29,936 bases of DNA from positions 1 through 29,936 of the forward strand of contig NCSJ02000453.1 of the NCBI GenBank assembly GCA_002812745.2, written 5' to 3'. The notes beneath the pieces were generated by a model. It was not told where the DNA came from and did no database searches. It saw only the letters and a list, made by a program, of their open reading frames with translations. Below, piece after piece: positions 10,201 to 23,923 of the stretch (position 1 is the stretch's first letter; each line of letters begins with the position of its first letter). The DNA comes from Scytalidium lignicola. Its lineage: Eukaryota; Ascomycota; Leotiomycetes. Both the position numbers and the translations under genes were made by a program.

Positions 10201-11212
10201 CAAAATTGCAAAAAAGAAATTTTTACGCTGACTCAATCTTGGCTCTACAGACAAAGCTGTAAGTTCGTAGCCCTCACCACGTACAGGTGTTGAGTCTCGA
10301 GGGCCTTGCTTAACTACCAGACAAGATAACTAACAAGTTAGCCAAGTAAACCTGGTCTGTTCAGCCAAAGCTTCCTTTCTCAAATCGATTGATTGTATCA
10401 AGCACTTGCGGAGTAATAACCACTGCTATAATAACACCAGCAATCTGAGATTGAGAAGGTTCCGGTTCTGAAATGTATGAGTAAAAATTACTAGAGAATA
10501 AAGCGTAAATTTTCCTCCAAGTAACAAAGAGAACCCACTAAAGACCTTGATTAGTTATTAACCTCGTTCTCTGACCAAAATTGGGGATGCTACCTCCGCA
10601 TCTTCCGCGGGCTACAATCGGATTTTCTCTTTGTGAACTGCAGACATGCTTCTTATAAATATGCTCTTTCCGTGCTAGAATTCTTCCCAGTTCAATACAT
10701 GATTCTCCAATCATTTTTCCAGCGCTGAATTATCCCCAAGGAGAAATCCTATTTTTTTTCTTTCCCCGAGGGCCAGAATTAGGATTTTATACAAAGATTT
10801 TTAAGACTTTGAAGAACCGCATAGAACACACATCCATGTATTTATTCTTGGACAGATTCTCATTATTTCTGAATATGCAAAAGCAAAAACGAGAGATCCA
10901 TTAATCTATGTATTACCTGTTCTCCTTTCAGAAGAGAGAGAAAATGTATAATCATGGATAATCGAGATTTTTAATCATAAATCACACATCGCTCTTTCAA
11001 AAGTCTGATACTCTTCAGTTTAGTATTCCGAGATATTTTTTTAATTGGATTTGTTAAAACTTAATGATATCTTGATATTTAAAAGCCTAAAAAGGCACTT
11101 CTCGAGAATATCTACCAACTTTTTTTTCATCTGATCATCACGTTAACATCGATCCTATATCAAGTTTGATTTTCAAAAACACATAGTATCGGCACCTTAC
11201 TTCGCCTAGCCC
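7266..11212. other. Long gene-poor, mostly AT-rich block
   Basis: Nearly 4 kb without a gene I can defend. Parts, especially about 9160-10220 and 10700-11200, are very AT-rich and full of TA steps, consistent with sequence degraded by repeat-induced point mutation. An (ATG)n microsatellite occurs at about 9460-9476. The ORFs at 7873-8112, 8273-8599 and 8754-9008 lack motifs and are not called. A stop-free minus-strand stretch at 10329-10117 is discussed among the findings. Confidence 0.45.
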
Positions 11213-12244
11213 CTAATTCTCACTCAGAAACTCCGCTATCACCTGGATATACGTCTCTGGCTCCTCATAGATTGGACAATGTGTCGATTTCTTGAACTTG
11301 ACCCATTTGACGTTGGGGATGTCATCTAAGAACGGCTTTATCGATTCGTCGGAAGCGCCTTCGTTCATGCCATTGATGACTAAGGTGGGGACGTTGATGT
11401 GCTTTGCGGCATCCACGGCACTCCAGGTTTTGAGGGAGCCTTGGGTTTCGAATTCGTTGGGGCCAAGCCTGGGGAGTGTGAGTGGGACTGAAGTCGTGGA
11501 CGAAGTTGAGGGGGGTTAGAGAATATAGGAATAAGGTCGTAGAAAACGGAAGATGTAGAGAAATGCAACTTACATCGTCATGGCCACAGTAGGATCGTTC
11601 TTAGCTTGCTCAAAGGAAGTCACCAAAGACTTTGGCCACGGCACAACCGTGCACATAAACCTACCATAAAACTCCCCGAGGGCATTCTCATACTCAGGAC
11701 TGGTGAAATTTTGCGTCGCAATCCCCTTGTCCAGCGCCTCTTGCAGCTCCGTGGGCATCAACTTCTTGTAGGAAACATACGCCTCGCTCCAGCCCGTAAT
11801 GGACGCAGGCGCATTGGACAAGACTAACTTCTTCAACCCCTCCGGCCTCTTCGCAGCGAATGTGGAGCCCATCATTCCACCCCACGAGTGTCCCAGCAAG
11901 GAGTAATTATCCTCGATGCCGAGCTTCTTGACCAGATTCGTCAACTCGTCGTGGAAGAGCTGTTCGGTCCAGAAGCTCGTGTCGCCCGCTTTCTCCGGGA
12001 GATGCGTTGAGCGACCATTGCCAATCTGGTCGTAGAAGATGACGGGGATGTCGTGCTTGGGGTTGAGCTCCTGGACATCATCCATGTAGTGGTGGGAGAG
12101 GCCCGGACCGCCGTGGATGGCGACGACAGGTGTTTTGCCGTTGGAGAGGTCGCCGAAGATTTGGTACCAGGTTTCGCAAGGCTTGCCGGCGCTGGGGACA
12201 TCGAAGGCGACGGTTCCTTCTTTGATGTGGTCGAGATGAGACAT
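11213..12244 (-). CDS. Proline iminopeptidase-like alpha/beta hydrolase (S33)
   Basis: A two-exon gene: exon 1 is 12244-11574, the intron is 11573-11469 (GTAAGT..CAG, 105 nt) and exon 2 is 11468-11213, giving 308 aa. The start is ATG 12244 (MSHLDHIKEG); the frame upstream is open only through a GTG. Diagnostic features are HGGPG (44-48, oxyanion hole of the S33 prolyl aminopeptidases), YDQIGNGRS (71-79) and the nucleophile elbow GHSWGG with Ser120. The C-terminal exon carries the His of KKSTHCPIYEEPE, near the end. The usual acid position after the last core strand reads NGMNEGASDE, so the acid may be Glu or a shifted Asp. Family members remove N-terminal proline or act on related L-amino-acid amides. 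There is no signal peptide, so it is likely cytosolic. Intact and of normal length. Confidence 0.87.
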
Positions 12245-13410
12245 TGCTTTTCTTTTGGACTTTGGGTTCTGGTCGGGGTTTATTGGTCTTGCGTGTTTGT
12301 TCGTTTTTCGTGGTGGTGAGGGGTAAGTAGATATGAACAAAGCCGTAGAGCTGATAAGCTGCACGGCGCAGCGAGCTGGTGCTTATTTACAGGATTAATA
12401 GGAGAGATGCAACGTCTGACCTACCTGGGAGCGGTTGGATCATGGACCGCATATTGTGACCGATTAATAATACAGTAAGACGTTGACACGGGAAGTTTTG
12501 TTCTCTTTTACCTTATGTACTCACTCACTGTATTCTTACCTTTTGTTCGCACCATCTCTTTTGAAGAATTTTGGACGGTGTGAAGCTTTTTGAGCAGTTG
12601 TGTAGATTGGGATCTTGGAGGTATTATGAGGGGCAGGAAGAGACTTTGGTCCTTGCCAAAGTCTTTTTATTTTGGCCGATAATTCAATTCGAGAAAAAGG
12701 GGACGATTGGAGCATGATTAACGCCACGTTGGTGAGACCATTAACCTCCTTGGGATGGCGGGGTTACTCACGCCCTCAGAGACTCGTCCGTACTTGCAGA
12801 AGACCGATGTGCTAAGGGATGCCAACGCCGAATTTGTACGGAGGTACTGTACACCTTCTCCTTCGTACCGTCCATAAGGTACATGCACACGATGCAGGAA
12901 TTAGAGAATGAGTAGAAGTGCCGTGCCCAACAGCTCCAAGTACGGGAGTACGTAAGTACAAGGAGGTATATTTATCACGTGATAACGTGTTCTGCCCCTC
13001 CTTCCTATCTTGGAGGTAATAGACGACGCGGTAGGTCTACACAGTAGAAGAGAGTGCGAGAAGCAAATGAAGACATCATTCTACGCTACCCTCCGTATTT
13101 GGGTTTGGGCCAAGAAATTGCTCGACATGCCATCTGTAAGAGTAAAGAAGGTGATCCCAACAGAATCGATCATTGTTCAGCACATCAAATAACCATCACA
13201 GTTCGTCCGTATTATGCGGAACGTTACAGGTCGATGGTTTTATGTGGACCAGCTTTCGACCGTTTTTCGGCCGAGTTGAGCTGGTGGGGGGGAATGTGGT
13301 CCGTATTGATGTACTGTGTAGGCTGCAAAATATTACTGTGAGTTAATGTTTCTACTGCAGCCCAGCCCATCGCTTTGGATGATGAGATAAGCCAGCAGCC
13401 GAACGAGCGA
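12245..13410. other. Intergenic, GTAC-rich promoter-like stretch
   Basis: The 5' flank of the minus-strand hydrolase, continuing towards the ABC transporter. No gene is supported. Between about 12789 and 12963 the tetramer GTAC occurs nine times, including an AGTACGGGAGTACGTAAGTAC run, far above chance. The minus ORF 12536-12727 has no motif. Confidence 0.45.
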
Positions 13411-13834
13411 ATGAAATGGCTCGCTGGTATCCGATCGAATGCGAGCACGGGAAATCGGATTTTCGCATTGGTCGGGACGTAAGTACTGTATCGTACTCGT
13501 TCCTTTCGTATTCGGTATCAGTTAACCTACGGAATAACTATTCTGCAGAGTGCTGACTGAGACGAACTGGGTGTTGACTGGTTGTGGTACGAAAGCAGGA
13601 AAAGCCATTTTCGTACTCGCAACCGCATGCGTCCTCGCCAGTGCCGCCACAGAAGAAGAAGAACATGGGTTTTCAGCGGAATACCTCGCATCCGCATCCG
13701 ACCGCCCGCGGGTGACGTTGTCTCGCATTCGGAGGTTGAGGCAATCCGCAACCTCCGTAGCGCTGGTGTGGAAAGATTGTCGCGATTTTTACTCCATAGT
13801 GCGAATACGGGTCTGTAGTGTGGCTGTGGATTGA
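13411..13834 (+). CDS. Possible two-exon hypothetical protein (117 aa)
   Basis: A tentative gene. Exon A is 13411-13478, the intron is 13479-13548 (GTAAGT..CTGCAG, 70 nt, with TTAAC about 25 nt before the acceptor) and exon B is 13549-13834. The splice joins two open frames in phase, giving MKWLAGIRSNASTG...TVLTETNWVLTGCG. The product has one hydrophobic stretch (AIFVLATACVLASAA), an EEEE run and an Arg-rich tail. No family is recognised. The frame of exon A is open further upstream, with another acceptor-like CTGCAG at about 13359, so an earlier start is possible. The call rests only on consensus splice sites and frame continuity, and it may be chance within the long promoter region of the ABC transporter. 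Confidence 0.25.
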
Positions 13835-14120
13835 GATGCGAATGCCGAATGCGACTTTTGTGATTACAAAGGGATATGAAAGGAGATCTTGTATCGTGTA
13901 CTTGTCGTAGTTGTTTGGTATGGTGCTTAACGGTAACGGTACTTATATCACCACCCCGCGATGTTGGGTGTGTCTTGTGTCTGTGCCTCCCCAGGTGTTA
14001 GTCATCTCTTGGAGCCAAGTTAGTTGACTTATTAGTTTAATTCATCAAGTTAAACTAGAATATAATGCAGTAAGCTAATGACAGGGGCTTACTGCAGAAC
14101 GGTAAACAGTCCAAGATTGT

Positions 14121-14140
14121 GTACAGTACAGTACAGTACA
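14121..14140. repeat. Pentanucleotide microsatellite (GTACA)4
   Basis: Four perfect copies of GTACA, about 1 kb upstream of the transporter start. GTAC is also over-represented further upstream. Confidence 0.8.
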
Positions 14141-14490
14141 GGAGCTACCTGTAGCACCATGGCCTAGAAGTCAGCACAATTACCAGTGCACACAGCATGA
14201 CCCGGACCTCTGGTAAGGGTATTACTTTCATGCTCTCATGCTGAAAAAACGAAACTCATTGTCCCATGCGCCCTGATAGGCTCGAGGTGCCATTCTTGTT
14301 TCCAAATCTTCAGACGAGGGCCATGAAACCTTCGAAAGTGGGTAGAAAGACCCAAAATACCACGCTTCTAGGGATTGGATTAGATCATGATTATATGTTC
14401 CGAAAAGTTCCCAGGGCATGCATGGAGGTGTTGCATCTTGCCCCGGCCCGCGACAGTTACCATAATTACCAGTTTAGCTTTGGGCGTGTT

Positions 14491-14514
14491 TGTGCTTGTG
14501 CTTGTGCTTGTGCT
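14491..14514. repeat. Hexanucleotide microsatellite (TGTGCT)4
   Basis: Four perfect tandem copies, followed by a partial fifth. Translation in two frames gives CACACAC- or LVLVLV-like runs, which explains the spurious ORFs here. Confidence 0.85.
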
Positions 14515-14890
14515 TGTCGTCAACGCCGAACATGATCGTCGTGGGGCCCAGCTCCAGGGCCCAGCGGCGCACGCAGCCAAGATTGCCCAGGGCTGACCAA
14601 CAATATGCCGCAGCTGTGGAACCCAAAGGTCAGCAATCTGGAAGCGGGCGAAGAGGGCTGTACTGTACAAACCAATGGCCGTTTCGATCAATTGGCGTCT
14701 ACTCAGGCCCGCGGTATGAAGTTGCCCCGTCGCTCATCATGCTGAGCTGGGTTTTATTTGGTTCAACAGTAATTAGTTAGCAATTAACTACTTGGTGTTC
14801 GGCGTTGCTAGTGCGGGCAACACGTCAAAGGAGTCGCGCCTAGGAACGTCCCCAAGGAACAAGGCCTTCTTTTTAACCCCCCTCGTCCAC

Positions 14891-15057
14891 TTTGCCTCCT
14901 CCTCCTCCTCTTCTTCTCTGCCTTTTCTATTTCCATCTTTCTCTCCTCTCACCACTTTCCACAGGTCGCTCTTCGACGTCTCTCTTTTCCTTTCTTTCTC
15001 AATTGCTGGTTTTCACCATATGTCTCTCTCTCGTGCCTCCCTTTCTTTAACTTGATA
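14891..15057 (+). promoter_or_regulatory. Pyrimidine-rich leader/core promoter of the PDR gene
   Basis: A long CT-rich tract, starting with CCTCCTCCTCCTC repeats and continuing as TTTCTC-type sequence, ends about 100 bases before ATG 15154. Such tracts commonly mark transcription start regions of highly expressed filamentous-fungal genes. A CCACAG at about 14965 could be a 5'-UTR intron acceptor, unproven. Confidence 0.4.
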
Positions 15058-15153
15058 ATTATCTTAACAAAACTGAAGATACATACCTCGTACCAGTCGC
15101 GTGTCAGCCTCACATAAAAAACAAACCTTAAACAAGCACCGGCAAGTTCCGCC

Positions 15154-18100
15154 ATGGCTTCCGGCCCGCCGTGGGGAGCGGTCTCGCAGGCTGGAGGACT
15201 CACTGAGACGGCAAAAGATGCTCTCGGGAGCTTTGTGCGCAATGAGGAGAAGCAGGACGACGAGGAGGCTGGCGTCGGCGCTGCTCCTGCCCACCGGAGC
15301 TCACCGTCAACCGTGACCAACGTCACCGACGAGAAGAATGACTCGGAGATGGGAGGTGAGGAATGGGATGGCGACAAAATCACCAACTTGGCCCGGACCT
15401 TCACGCAGCACTCAGTCAAGACTACCAACGGTAGTTATATCAACCCTTTCTTGGGAAGCAATGATCCCTTACTCGACCCTACCTCGGGAAGATTTAATCA
15501 GAGAGCATGGATCAAGACCTTGATTGGCATCACCTCTCGCGACCCCGACCGTTATCCCAAGCGCACGGCAGGCGTCTCCTACCGCAATCTCAACGTCCAT
15601 GGCTTTGGCACGCCCACAGATTACCAGAAGACCTTTGGAAATTACCCGCTGGAGGCTGCTGGGCTGTTGAATAAGCTAAGAGGGAAGGGCCAGACGAAGA
15701 TTCAGATCCTCAGGCATTTTGATGGCTTGATTAAGAGTGGCGAGATGTTGGTCGTGCTGGGCCGTCCGGGCAGGTATGACACCTTGGTTGAAATTGTTGA
15801 CTAGGTCGGCATTGAAAGCTAAATTGGATGTAGTGGTTGCTCTACCCTGCTCAAAACCATCTCAGGAGAGACTCACGGGTTCTTCGTGGACTCAGGTTCC
15901 GTAATTAACTACCAAGGCATGTACCCTAACTGCTGATCCTGTTTCCGGGGTTTTTACTATCTCTTTCTCTTTCTCGTTCTGTCTCTTGGATATATCTGCT
16001 TATGCTTTACACAGGTATCCCTATGGAGGTTATGCACAAAGATTTCCGAGGAGAATGCATATACCAAGCCGAAGTCGACGTCCACTTCCCTCAATTAACT
16101 GTAGGGCAAACTCTAGCTTTCGCTGCTGCTGCTCGAGCCCCATCCAATCGTATCCCAGGTGTTTCGCGGAAGCAGTACGCTGAGCATATGAGGGATGTCA
16201 TTATGGCCGTTTTCGGACTCTCTCATACCATCAACACCAAGGTTGGAAATGACTTCATCAGGGTAAGCATATGGCCCCCACCCCCTCATCTTTGATCTCT
16301 GGTGTTCTGGCTGACGATGGGAAACTTTAGGGTGTTAGTGGTGGCGAGAGAAAGCGAGTGAGTATTGCTGAAGCAGCTCTCGGTGGCTCTCCTTTGCAAT
16401 GCTGGGATAACAGCACTCGTGGTCTGGATTCTGCAACGGCTTTGGAATTTGTCAAGACTCTGAGACTATCCACCGAGCTAAGTGGTTCTACTGCTGTTGT
16501 GGCAATTTATCAGGCTTCTCAGACTATCTACGATGTAAGCAAACCTAATCTCTACAATCTACGTCATCTTAAAACACATTTTCTCCTCCCCCAAAACTTT
16601 AGATAACAAAAAGTTAATCACCACGGCAGGTCTTCGACAAAGTCTCTGTCCTTTATGAAGGACGCCAGATCTACTTTGGTAACATCCATGCTGCTAAGAA
16701 ATTCTTCCTTGACATGGGCTTCGACTGTCCCGAGCGTCAAACGACGGCCGATTTCCTAACATCACTAACAAGTCCCGCCGAACGAATTCCCAAATCCGGA
16801 TTCGAACACAAGGTCCCCCAAACTCCAGACGAGTTCGAAAAGGCTTGGCTGGAGAGTGAGGATCATGCTCAGTTGATGAGGGAGATAGACCAATTCGAGA
16901 AGGAATTTCCAGTCGGCGGGGAGCAGCTGGAGAAATTCAAGGAGTCTAGGAAGGCTGAACAAGCCAAGAGCCAGTAAGTTGTGAAACCTTAGAAAAGGAG
17001 TATGAATCTTTGTTTCTGACCATGGCTAGACGGATTAAATCCCCTTACACCATCTCCGTGCCCATGCAAATCAAGCTATGTATGGACCGTGGATTTCAAC
17101 GTGTGCAGGGTGACGCCAGTATCGTGTTGACCGGGATTATCGCAAACTCTATCATGGCTCTGGTCGTTGGCAGTGTCTTTTACAACCTTGCCGAGGATAC
17201 AGCCGCTCTCTACAGTCGTGGTGCTCTACTATTCTTTGCCATCTTGCTCAACGCCTTTAGCTCAGCTCTTGAAGTATGTGAATCCTCAGGAGAATGATGT
17301 AAATGGTTACCACTGGCTAACAAATATGCTTACAGATTCTCACTCTCTACGCCCAGCGACCAATTGTTGAAAAACAGGCCAAATATGCCTTCTATCACCC
17401 CTTTGCCGAAGCCGTCGCTTCCATGATATGTGACCTGCCGAACAAAATCCTCACATCGATCTTCTTCAACTTGGCCCTTTACTTCATGACGAATCTTCGT
17501 CGTACGCCGGGTGCATTCTTCACGTTTTACCTGTTCAGTTTCATGTGCGTGTTGGCTATGTCTATGATCTTCCGTTCCATTGCAGCATTGAGCAGGAGTT
17601 TGTCCCAAGCCATGGCACCAGCTGCAGTGTTGATTCTGGCGTTGGTCATTTACACTGGCTTCACTATACCTACGAGAGATATGCATCCTTGGTTTAGGTG
17701 GATTAATTATTTGGATCCCGTGGCGTATGCTTTCGAGGCCTTAATGATTAACGAGTTCCATAACCGCCAAATTCCATGCACGAGTTTCGTACCCGCTGGA
17801 CCTTCTTATGATAATGTGTCTCCGGAACAGAGAATCTGCTCTACCACCGGTGCAGCTGCTGGTGCTAATTTCATTGACGGTGACACATACATCGGGGTCA
17901 ACTTCAAGTATGAACACGCCCACCTGTGGAGAAACTTTGGAATCCTGTGGGCACTCGTCTTTGGGGGTCTCTTCATCTACCTTGTCGCTACTGAATACAT
18001 CTCTGCTAAGCGCTCCAAGGGCGAAGTCCTCTTGTTCCCTCGCGGCAATGTTCCCAAGATTATACAGAATAATGATGAAGAGGGTCTGCCGCATGAAAGG

Positions 18101-20315
18101 GTGACTAGTAAAGAGGTTATTCATAAGACAAGAAGCGAAGTGCCAAACAACATCCAGAAACAGACGGCCATATTCCACTGGGATGGCGTTAATTACGATA
18201 TCAAGATCAAAGGTGAACCTCGCAGGTTGCTCGATGGCGTTGATGGATGGGTTAAACCTGGTACCCTGACAGCATTGATGGGTGTTTCTGGTGCTGGCAA
18301 AACTACTCTGTTGGATGTTCTAGCAAGTCGTGTGACTATGGGCGTTGTTACCGGTCAAATGCTCGTCAACGGTCGTCAGCGTGACAGTGGTTTCCAGCGT
18401 AAAACGGGTTACGTCCAACAACAAGATCTCCATCTCGCTACATCAACGGTCCGAGAAGCTTTGAACTTCAGCGCTCTCCTCCGTCAACCAACCAAGACTC
18501 CCCGAGCAGAGAAGCTTGCCTATGTCGATGAGGTCATCAATGTCTTGGAAATGGAATCATACGCGGACGCCGTGGTTGGTGTGCCAGGAGAGGGTTTGAA
18601 CGTCGAGCAGCGTAAACGACTTACCATTGGTGTTGAAATGGCTGCTAAACCTGATTTGCTTCTCTTCCTTGACGAACCAACCTCCGGTCTTGACAGTCAA
18701 ACTGCGTGGTCTATCTGCGCTCTCCTCAGAAAACTTGCGAATAACGGCCAAGCCATTCTCTGCACAATCCATCAGCCATCCGCAATCCTGTTCCAAGAGT
18801 TCGATAGGCTGCTATTCCTCGCTAAGGGAGGCAGAACCGTCTACTTTGGTGACATAGGCAAGAAGTCTTCCACCCTCCTCAACTACTTCGAGCGCAATGG
18901 TGGGCGTCACTGCGGCGTTGAAGAGAACCCTGCTGAATACATGCTTGAGATCACTGGCAATGCTAGCGAAATCGAATGGCCGGTCGTGTGGCGAGACAGC
19001 CCTGAGCGAGCTGAAGTAAAGAAGAACTTGCAAGAGATGAAGGAGGAACTGCGCGAATTGTATCCCGAGGAACACGATCCGGATATGCTGAGGGAGTATG
19101 CGGCACCCTTTGGGCTGCAGCTTCAGACGGCACTTGTCAGAGTCTTCCAGCAGTACTGGAGGACGCCGAGTTATTTGTATTCCAAGGTTTTGCTTTGTGT
19201 TGGTTCGGTAAGTTTTTCCATTCCGCCTAACTACGGATTGAGATGGCATTTTGATTTTGGTTATCGGTGGCTGATATTAAATGAACAGGGTCTTTTCATC
19301 GGTTTCAGTTTCTGGAAATCACCGTTGAGTTTGCAGGGTATTCAGAACCAAATGTTCTCCATCTTCATGCTGTTCACTATTTTTGGAAACTTGGTTCAGC
19401 AGATTATGCCTCACTTTGTAAGTCTTCGTTGTCCTATTCCCCCCACTTGATATGCTGGCATTTTATGATGTACTAACTCGAAATCTGTAAAGGTTACCCA
19501 ACGTGCCTTGTATGAGGTCCGAGAACGTCCCTCAAAGACGTACTCTTGGAAGGTTTTCATCCTGACCAACATCATTGTGGAATTACCATGGAACACATTA
19601 GTCGCCGTTATTCTCTTTGTCACGATCTACTATCCTATTGGAATGGTACGTCAAATTATACTATTAATATCTAGTTAACATTCTCTTTTCCTTACAACTA
19701 ACAAAACTCTAGTATAAAAATGCCATCCCAGCTCACCAGGAAAATGAACGTGGTGGCCTAATGTTCCTTTTCATCTGGGTCTTCCTGATGTTCACCTCCA
19801 CCTTCACAGACATGGTAATCGCCGGTATTGAAATGGCCGAGACAGCAGGCAACTTGGCCAACCTGCTCTTCTCCCTTACCCTCATCTTCTGTGGTGTCCT
19901 CGCAGGCCCCCAAACTCTCCCTGGTTTTTGGATCTTCATGTATCGTGTCTCTCCATTTACATATCTCGTAGACGGAATCCTATCCGTCGGTCTTGCAAAC
20001 ACAAAAGTCACGTGCTCATCAATCGAGTACCTGCACTTCGATCCGCCCTCTGGCAAGACCTGCGGACAATACATGGCTGACTACATCGCACTCACGGGTG
20101 GATACCTCGTGGATGCTAACGCGTCCTCGGATTGCAGCTTCTGCACCGTCGCAGAGACGAACGTTTACTTGAAGTCACTGAACAGCGATTACAGTCACCG
20201 GTGGCGGAACTTTGGCCTCTTGTGGGTGTATATCTTGTTTAATGTGTTTATGGCTGTGTTCTTGTACTGGGTGGCGAGAGTGCCAAAGAACAAGAAGAAG
20301 GAGAAGGAAGCTTGA
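15154..20315 (+). CDS. Full-size PDR/ABCG multidrug efflux transporter
   Basis: Ten exons encode 1499 aa: 15154-15773, 15834-15916, 16015-16262, 16331-16534, 16630-16973, 17030-17273, 17336-19207, 19289-19417, 19493-19645, 19713-20315. Phases agree throughout. The order is (NBD-TMD)x2, as in CDR1/PDR5-type plasma-membrane pumps that export azoles and toxic metabolites. NBD1 has the fungal PDR Walker A GRPGSGCST (203-211), with Cys209 in place of Lys, signature VSGGERKR (319-326) and a degenerate Walker [13 protein letters not shown] (339-350). TMD1 is about 505-770. NBD2 has a canonical Walker [10 protein letters not shown] (897-905), degenerate signature LNVEQRKR (1002-1009) and Walker B FLDEP with Asp1027. 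TMD2 is about 1170-1490. This asymmetric ATP-site pattern is standard for the family. Intron 1 splits Ser207 inside Walker A. Intron 2 needs a GC donor. The start MASGPPWG is the first ATG of the frame. The stop at 15802 in the unspliced frame is intronic. Confidence 0.95.
15917..16014 (+). other. GC-AG intron of the PDR transporter gene
   Basis: The conserved reading N-Y-Q-G-I-P-M-E is restored only if the exon ends ..CAAG and the intron runs from GCATGT to TTTACACAG (98 nt). The nearby GT donor (GTACCC at 15921) shifts the frame by one with the only AG acceptor available. GC-AG introns are a known minor class using the ordinary spliceosome. Confidence 0.75.
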
Positions 20316-20834
20316 TTAATAATGTCCATGTTCTCGAACCTCCATTTTTTATTGGAGTAGTCAAAAAGAGATGAAACTCCTCTAGTGATGACGATTCAAT
20401 AGATGCCGTTGCCGGTGTCCTAACCTTTTCTTTTCTTTATCTCCTGTTTCGCTAGGAGTAATATTTGTGTACCACCACTTCTCTGGATAGATTTCACATG
20501 TTGCGTCATCATATGCGTAGCATTTCAGGGAGGCGTGGATTTCTCTTATAATAAATAGATGGAACCTTGGTTCTAAAGGGACTAAATAATCTCGAATAGA
20601 AAAAAAAAATCTTACGTATTAGACAAACTTACATTCGTTCTTTGGTATATTAAATCAAATTTCTGGTTTCCAAATAGCTTTATATTGTCTATTCACGATA
20701 TCTCATAAAGGAAACCGAACTTGTGTGAATCAATCAATCAATCTATCGGAAGTCAGACACCTACATACCCATCCTGAATGAATTAAAAAAAAATCCATAT
20801 AAAAACGGTGCCAGTTAATCATACCGGTCTCACC
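20316..20834. other. Intergenic between two convergent genes
   Basis: Holds the 3' ends of the plus-strand transporter and the minus-strand glucosidase. An AATAAA at 20550-20555, about 235 bases after the transporter stop, is a plausible polyadenylation signal. No gene or repeat of note. Confidence 0.5.

Positions 20835-23923
<3,089 letters not shown>

Larger units (their letters stand above)
13835..15153. other. Upstream region of the PDR transporter gene
   Basis: About 1.3 kb with no supportable gene. It contains a pentanucleotide array (GTACA)x4 at 14121-14140, a hexanucleotide array (TGTGCT)x4 at 14491-14514 and a pyrimidine-rich tract from about 14891 to 15057. That tract, just before the ABC transporter ATG, looks like a fungal core promoter/5' leader of CT type. 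The overlapping ORFs at 14228-14780 follow the repeat array and show no domain. Confidence 0.45.

Noticed and set aside
14228..14780. Several overlapping ORFs with CACACA or LVLVLV runs
   Set aside because: Produced by the (TGTGCT)4 microsatellite; no protein-like composition outside it.
15774..15833. In-frame stop after LVEIVD in the first transporter ORF
   Set aside because: The stop lies inside a 60-nt GTATGA..TAG intron; splicing restores GRPGSGCST exactly.
17330..17686. Minus-strand ORF inside the transporter, and others such as 17741-18178 and 18812-19249
   Set aside because: Antisense shadows of a strongly supported coding exon, with no domains of their own.
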